Shown piece after piece: positions 61,904 to 64,000 of a DNA stretch of 64,000 nt (position 1 is the first letter of the stretch; each line of letters opens with the position of its first letter). The notes under the pieces were generated by a model. It saw nothing but the letters and a program-made list of their open reading frames with translations. It searched no databases and had not been told where the DNA came from. The DNA comes from a candidate division FCPU426 bacterium (GTDB lineage: Bacteria > Oederibacteriota > Muellerivitia > Muellerivitales > Muellerivitaceae): NCBI GenBank assembly GCA_027452205.1, contig DAIDGV010000003.1, positions 265,399 through 329,398 on the forward strand. Direction: 5' to 3'. Both the position numbers and the translations under genes were made by a program.

Positions 61904-62470
61904 ATGAAAGGCGCACGACCGCTGGCAGTAGAGGAAATCACGCAGGTATTAGACAACTGTTTGGAAACGAGAGAAGAATGTCTCGTGACCATTGGGCTCA
62001 ACCTTGGGCTTCGTGTGTCTGAGCTAGTTAGCTTACGCTGGCAGGACGTTCTACAGGGTTCGCAAGTCATCTCTGTTCTCTACCTTGACCACCACCGCAC
62101 CAAGGGCAAGAAACCACGGGCTATTCCAATTAACGATAGGGCTTCTAAATCAATACTGAACCTACACGCTCACCAAGGTCCTACTGCACCCGAAGCCTTC
62201 CTCTTCCCTGGTCGCAACAAAGGCCACTTGGGAGCCAGACAGGTCAACCGTCTATTGGATAAGGTATTTGCTGAAGCAGGGCTCACTGGCAAACTGTCCA
62301 GCCACAGCCTACGCAAGAGCTTTGGGACACTACTGAATGACAACGGGGCCAGCCTGCCAGTTATCCAAGAGCTTCTTGGTCATGCCGATATAAGTACGAC
62401 CCGCAAATATATTGGTGTCGGGATGGACTCAATGACCAGGGCGGTCAATGTGTTGGCGGGAGCTTACTGA
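61904..62470 (+). CDS. Catalytic-domain-only tyrosine recombinase
   Basis: A 188-residue recombinase with all catalytic residues: R in GLNLGLRVSELVSLRW, K in RTKGKKPRAIPIN, H-x-x-R in SSHSLRKSFGTLL, H in LLGHADISTT and Y in TRKYIGVG. It lacks the N-terminal core-binding domain of normal integrases. GGAGG six bases before the ATG supports this start, so it is not simply truncated by misannotation. It is on the opposite strand to, and only distantly similar to, the tandem pair at 54-56 kb. Confidence 0.88.
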   Translation: MKGARPLAVEEITQVLDNCLETREECLVTIGLNLGLRVSELVSLRWQDVLQGSQVISVLYLDHHRTKGKKPRAIPINDRASKSILNLHAHQGPTAPEAFLFPGRNKGHLGARQVNRLLDKVFAEAGLTGKLSSHSLRKSFGTLLNDNGASLPVIQELLGHADISTTRKYIGVGMDSMTRAVNVLAGAY

Positions 62471-62476
62471 GCAAAC

Positions 62477-63091
62477 TCACTCATCAGGCCCACGGTGTGA
62501 AATAGCGTCTTCATCCATCCAGTCTTCTTCAACGTGAGTCATGCCATTACGGCCTGGCACTTTACGGGTCGGCCCGCCCTTATAAAGCGCACAATTCTTA
62601 GGCCCATAACAGAAGGTTTCCCTGCGGTAGCGGCGGTTTGAAGGCTTCCAGTGGTCAACAATAATTTCCACGGCCATTTCACAGCCCCAGATACAAGTAG
62701 TGCATTTTGTTGAGTATATCTTGCTGTCTAAGCGGCGGTGACCACGTTCACGGTATGTTTCAAGAGACGGCGGGACGCCAATATAGGGCGGCACATCTAA
62801 AATAACTTCTTCACCACGGCTTACTTTAAGACCCTTCACCTTGTAAACATCAGCGGTTTCCGTCTTGGAATCCCCCACCGCTTCACCCTCGCCTGATACC
62901 TCGTCCCCTATACGGAATTGGTGCTTTTCGTGAGCCGCCTTACCCACACCAACCAGGAATTCTCTTTCCTGCCCGTCCAGTACACCGCCAACCCTGAGCA
63001 CATACCCCAGGTAACTATGAGAGCGCTCGTCAAAGCTTCTAAGTAATCGAATGCGGGGCTGAACCGCTAATACTCGACCTTGCCAATTCAT
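62477..63091 (-). CDS. Conserved hypothetical protein with cysteine cluster
   Basis: A 204-residue protein. The first half looks beta-rich (GRVLAVQPRIRLLRSFDERS, GYVLRVGGVLDG, FRIGDEVSGEGEAVGDSKTE), like an OB or S1-type fold. The second half has YSTKCTTCIWGCEMAVEIIV and FCYGPKNCALYKGGPTRKVP, whose five cysteines could bind zinc or an iron-sulfur cluster. I believe related proteins of unknown function occur in many bacteria, but I cannot name the family. Its start overlaps the preceding gene stop by 4 nt. Confidence 0.7.
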   Translation of the reverse strand: MNWQGRVLAVQPRIRLLRSFDERSHSYLGYVLRVGGVLDGQEREFLVGVGKAAHEKHQFRIGDEVSGEGEAVGDSKTETADVYKVKGLKVSRGEEVILDVPPYIGVPPSLETYRERGHRRLDSKIYSTKCTTCIWGCEMAVEIIVDHWKPSNRRYRRETFCYGPKNCALYKGGPTRKVPGRNGMTHVEEDWMDEDAISHRGPDE

Positions 63092-63729
63092 CTCTTGGCC
63101 TTTTTCCCTTTAAAGGTGTCAGCTAAAATCGAAAGCAATTCAGGGTCATAATTTTCATCATCAGGGCGTCGGTCAATACGTGAATGATATGCGTCTGAAT
63201 CAGAGCCCCAATCGAAGTAGACCCCCGCCATTTCCCTCTTCATTTCGCTTGCTTGTTGTTCAGTTAAAGAGACTTTGAGTTGCCATAACAACTCTGACTT
63301 GCTCGAATTAACCAGTTTGACGTAAACCTCTACCTGATAATCCCCAGCTAAGAACTCGTAATTCGTCCCATCCTCTTGCAGTAAAAAATGATGGTTATGG
63401 GCGACGCCTTCATGCCCCACAAACAACCCACTCCCTCTAACCAAGGATGAACCAGCGCCACCATAAACCCAGATATTAAAAGCTTGGATTGATTCACGTC
63501 GGCGGAGCCTAACAAACATGCTTTCAACTATCTGCCCACGCCGTGAAGTGCTGTAAAGAAGTGTCCGCAAGAAGACTTTCGGGTAACCCCGTTTTCCATC
63601 GGGACCAAAATAAACCACTGTGGGCTGAGTCATTTTGATGGCTCCCTTCCTCAGAAGGGTTAACCAAGCAGTAATAGCTGATATAAGAAGTGCCAGGCAG
63701 GAAATAACAACGCTAATCATTGGGGCCAT
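63088..63729 (-). CDS. Membrane-anchored hypothetical protein
   Basis: A 213-residue protein with one N-terminal membrane helix (MISVVISCLALLISAITAWL) and a soluble beta-rich domain (QPTVVYFGPDGKRGYPKVFL, FNIWVYGGAGSSLVRGSG, YQVEVYVKLVNSSKSELLW), ending in a basic tail. No family recognised. It lies between two other unknown genes with 1-nt and 4-nt junctions, so the three form an operon. Confidence 0.65.
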   Translation of the reverse strand: MAPMISVVISCLALLISAITAWLTLLRKGAIKMTQPTVVYFGPDGKRGYPKVFLRTLLYSTSRRGQIVESMFVRLRRRESIQAFNIWVYGGAGSSLVRGSGLFVGHEGVAHNHHFLLQEDGTNYEFLAGDYQVEVYVKLVNSSKSELLWQLKVSLTEQQASEMKREMAGVYFDWGSDSDAYHSRIDRRPDDENYDPELLSILADTFKGKKAKR

Positions 63730-63730
63730 A

Positions 63731-64000
63731 CTATGACTTCCCTAGTTCCCGTGTATCGACGCCCAAATCTTTCCGCATCTCTTCCAGAAGGTCATCTAAA
63801 GTTTTCTTGCGTTCAGCCGAACCAGGCTCGGTTTTCTTCATGAGCTTGGCGCACATCACTACTTCAGGCGAGCCAACCAAAACAGCCCTTATCTCCCAAA
63901 GACCATACTTTTTAGAGTTTGAATGGGAAAACTCAACTTCGAGTTGATACAACGCATCTATCAGCCCAACATACGCTTCCTTTTTCTCCTCAAAGGAACG
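63731..64000 (-). CDS. Helical hypothetical protein, partial (runs off window)
   Basis: The minus-strand frame is open to the window edge, giving at least 89 residues (FEEKKEAYVGLIDALYQLEV, YGLWEIRAVLVGSPEVV, DLLEEMRKDLGVDTRELGKS). A TTG at 63952 is only one possible start and the in-frame sequence upstream continues the same helical pattern, so the true start is outside the window. This helical pattern recurs in small proteins of unknown function in mobile elements, as far as I recall. First of a three-gene operon. Confidence 0.65.
   Translation of the reverse strand, partial: RSFEEKKEAYVGLIDALYQLEVEFSHSNSKKYGLWEIRAVLVGSPEVVMCAKLMKKTEPGSAERKKTLDDLLEEMRKDLGVDTRELGKS

Noticed and set aside
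61813-62022. 69-codon plus-strand frame overlapping the minimal recombinase start
   Set aside because: It has no ribosome-binding site and lies out of frame over the well-supported recombinase gene.

Overview
The window comes from a diderm (Gram-negative-type) bacterium. It encodes lipoproteins with lipoboxes, a probable outer-membrane barrel protein, a periplasmic TlpA-type thioredoxin and secreted FlgD-Ig-like surface proteins. No rRNA or tRNA was found, so the lineage is not fixed. The Thr/Asn- and Pro/Thr-rich linkers and the GlgB/GH57, MBOAT and GT-C gene content suggest an uncultivated or poorly sampled phylum, but that is inference only.

Layout. 1-3.1 kb: glycogen/alpha-glucan genes (partial glgB, GH57). 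3.2-22.1 kb: mostly sulfur metabolism. It holds cysDN, a cysTWA sulfate transporter downstream of a 1-Cys peroxiredoxin, two tandem promoter-aptamer-terminator units ahead of that peroxiredoxin, two E1/ThiF-like proteins, and an operon behind a clear SAM-I riboswitch (threonine-synthase-like enzyme, ThiS/MoaD-like sulfur carrier, NIL-domain protein, ThiF-like protein, cysK). 22.1-33.5 kb: greA, a Fur-family regulator, thioredoxin and barrel proteins, then an aspartate-family amino-acid cluster (murI, cimA, lysC, thrC, hom) and aspC. 33.6-36.8 kb: a large secreted protein with a Thr-Asn repeat linker. 37-40 kb: an alaC-like aminotransferase, a PfkB kinase and small proteins. 40.3-48.9 kb: a surface-polymer region with an acyltransferase-3, two duplicated MBOAT + SGNH-like gene pairs and a GT-C glycosyltransferase with a TPR-like tail.

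49-64 kb is an accessory region with lower GC. From 58.9 kb down to 50.5 kb one strand carries a primase/ATPase, an orphan DNA methyltransferase, two overlapping tyrosine recombinases, a RelE/HigB-HigA-like toxin-antitoxin pair, an RHS protein with a distinct C-terminal domain, a secreted DUF4431-like candidate immunity protein and a small secreted protein. Next comes a non-coding patch packed with short odd-length palindromes, then a truncated second RHS fragment. To the right lie a small XRE regulator with paired operators, a lipoprotein, an Mrr-like endonuclease, an unlisted zinc-ribbon microprotein, a catalytic-domain-only tyrosine recombinase and three uncharacterised genes.

How the genes work together: sulfate uptake (CysTWA), activation (CysDN) and incorporation (CysK plus sulfur carrier) appear to be controlled by at least two RNA-based attenuators. 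The aspartate pathway (LysC, Hom, ThrC) supplies the phosphohomoserine that the SAM-regulated ThrC paralogue may use. The right-hand 14 kb looks like an integrated mobile element carrying defence and competition genes.
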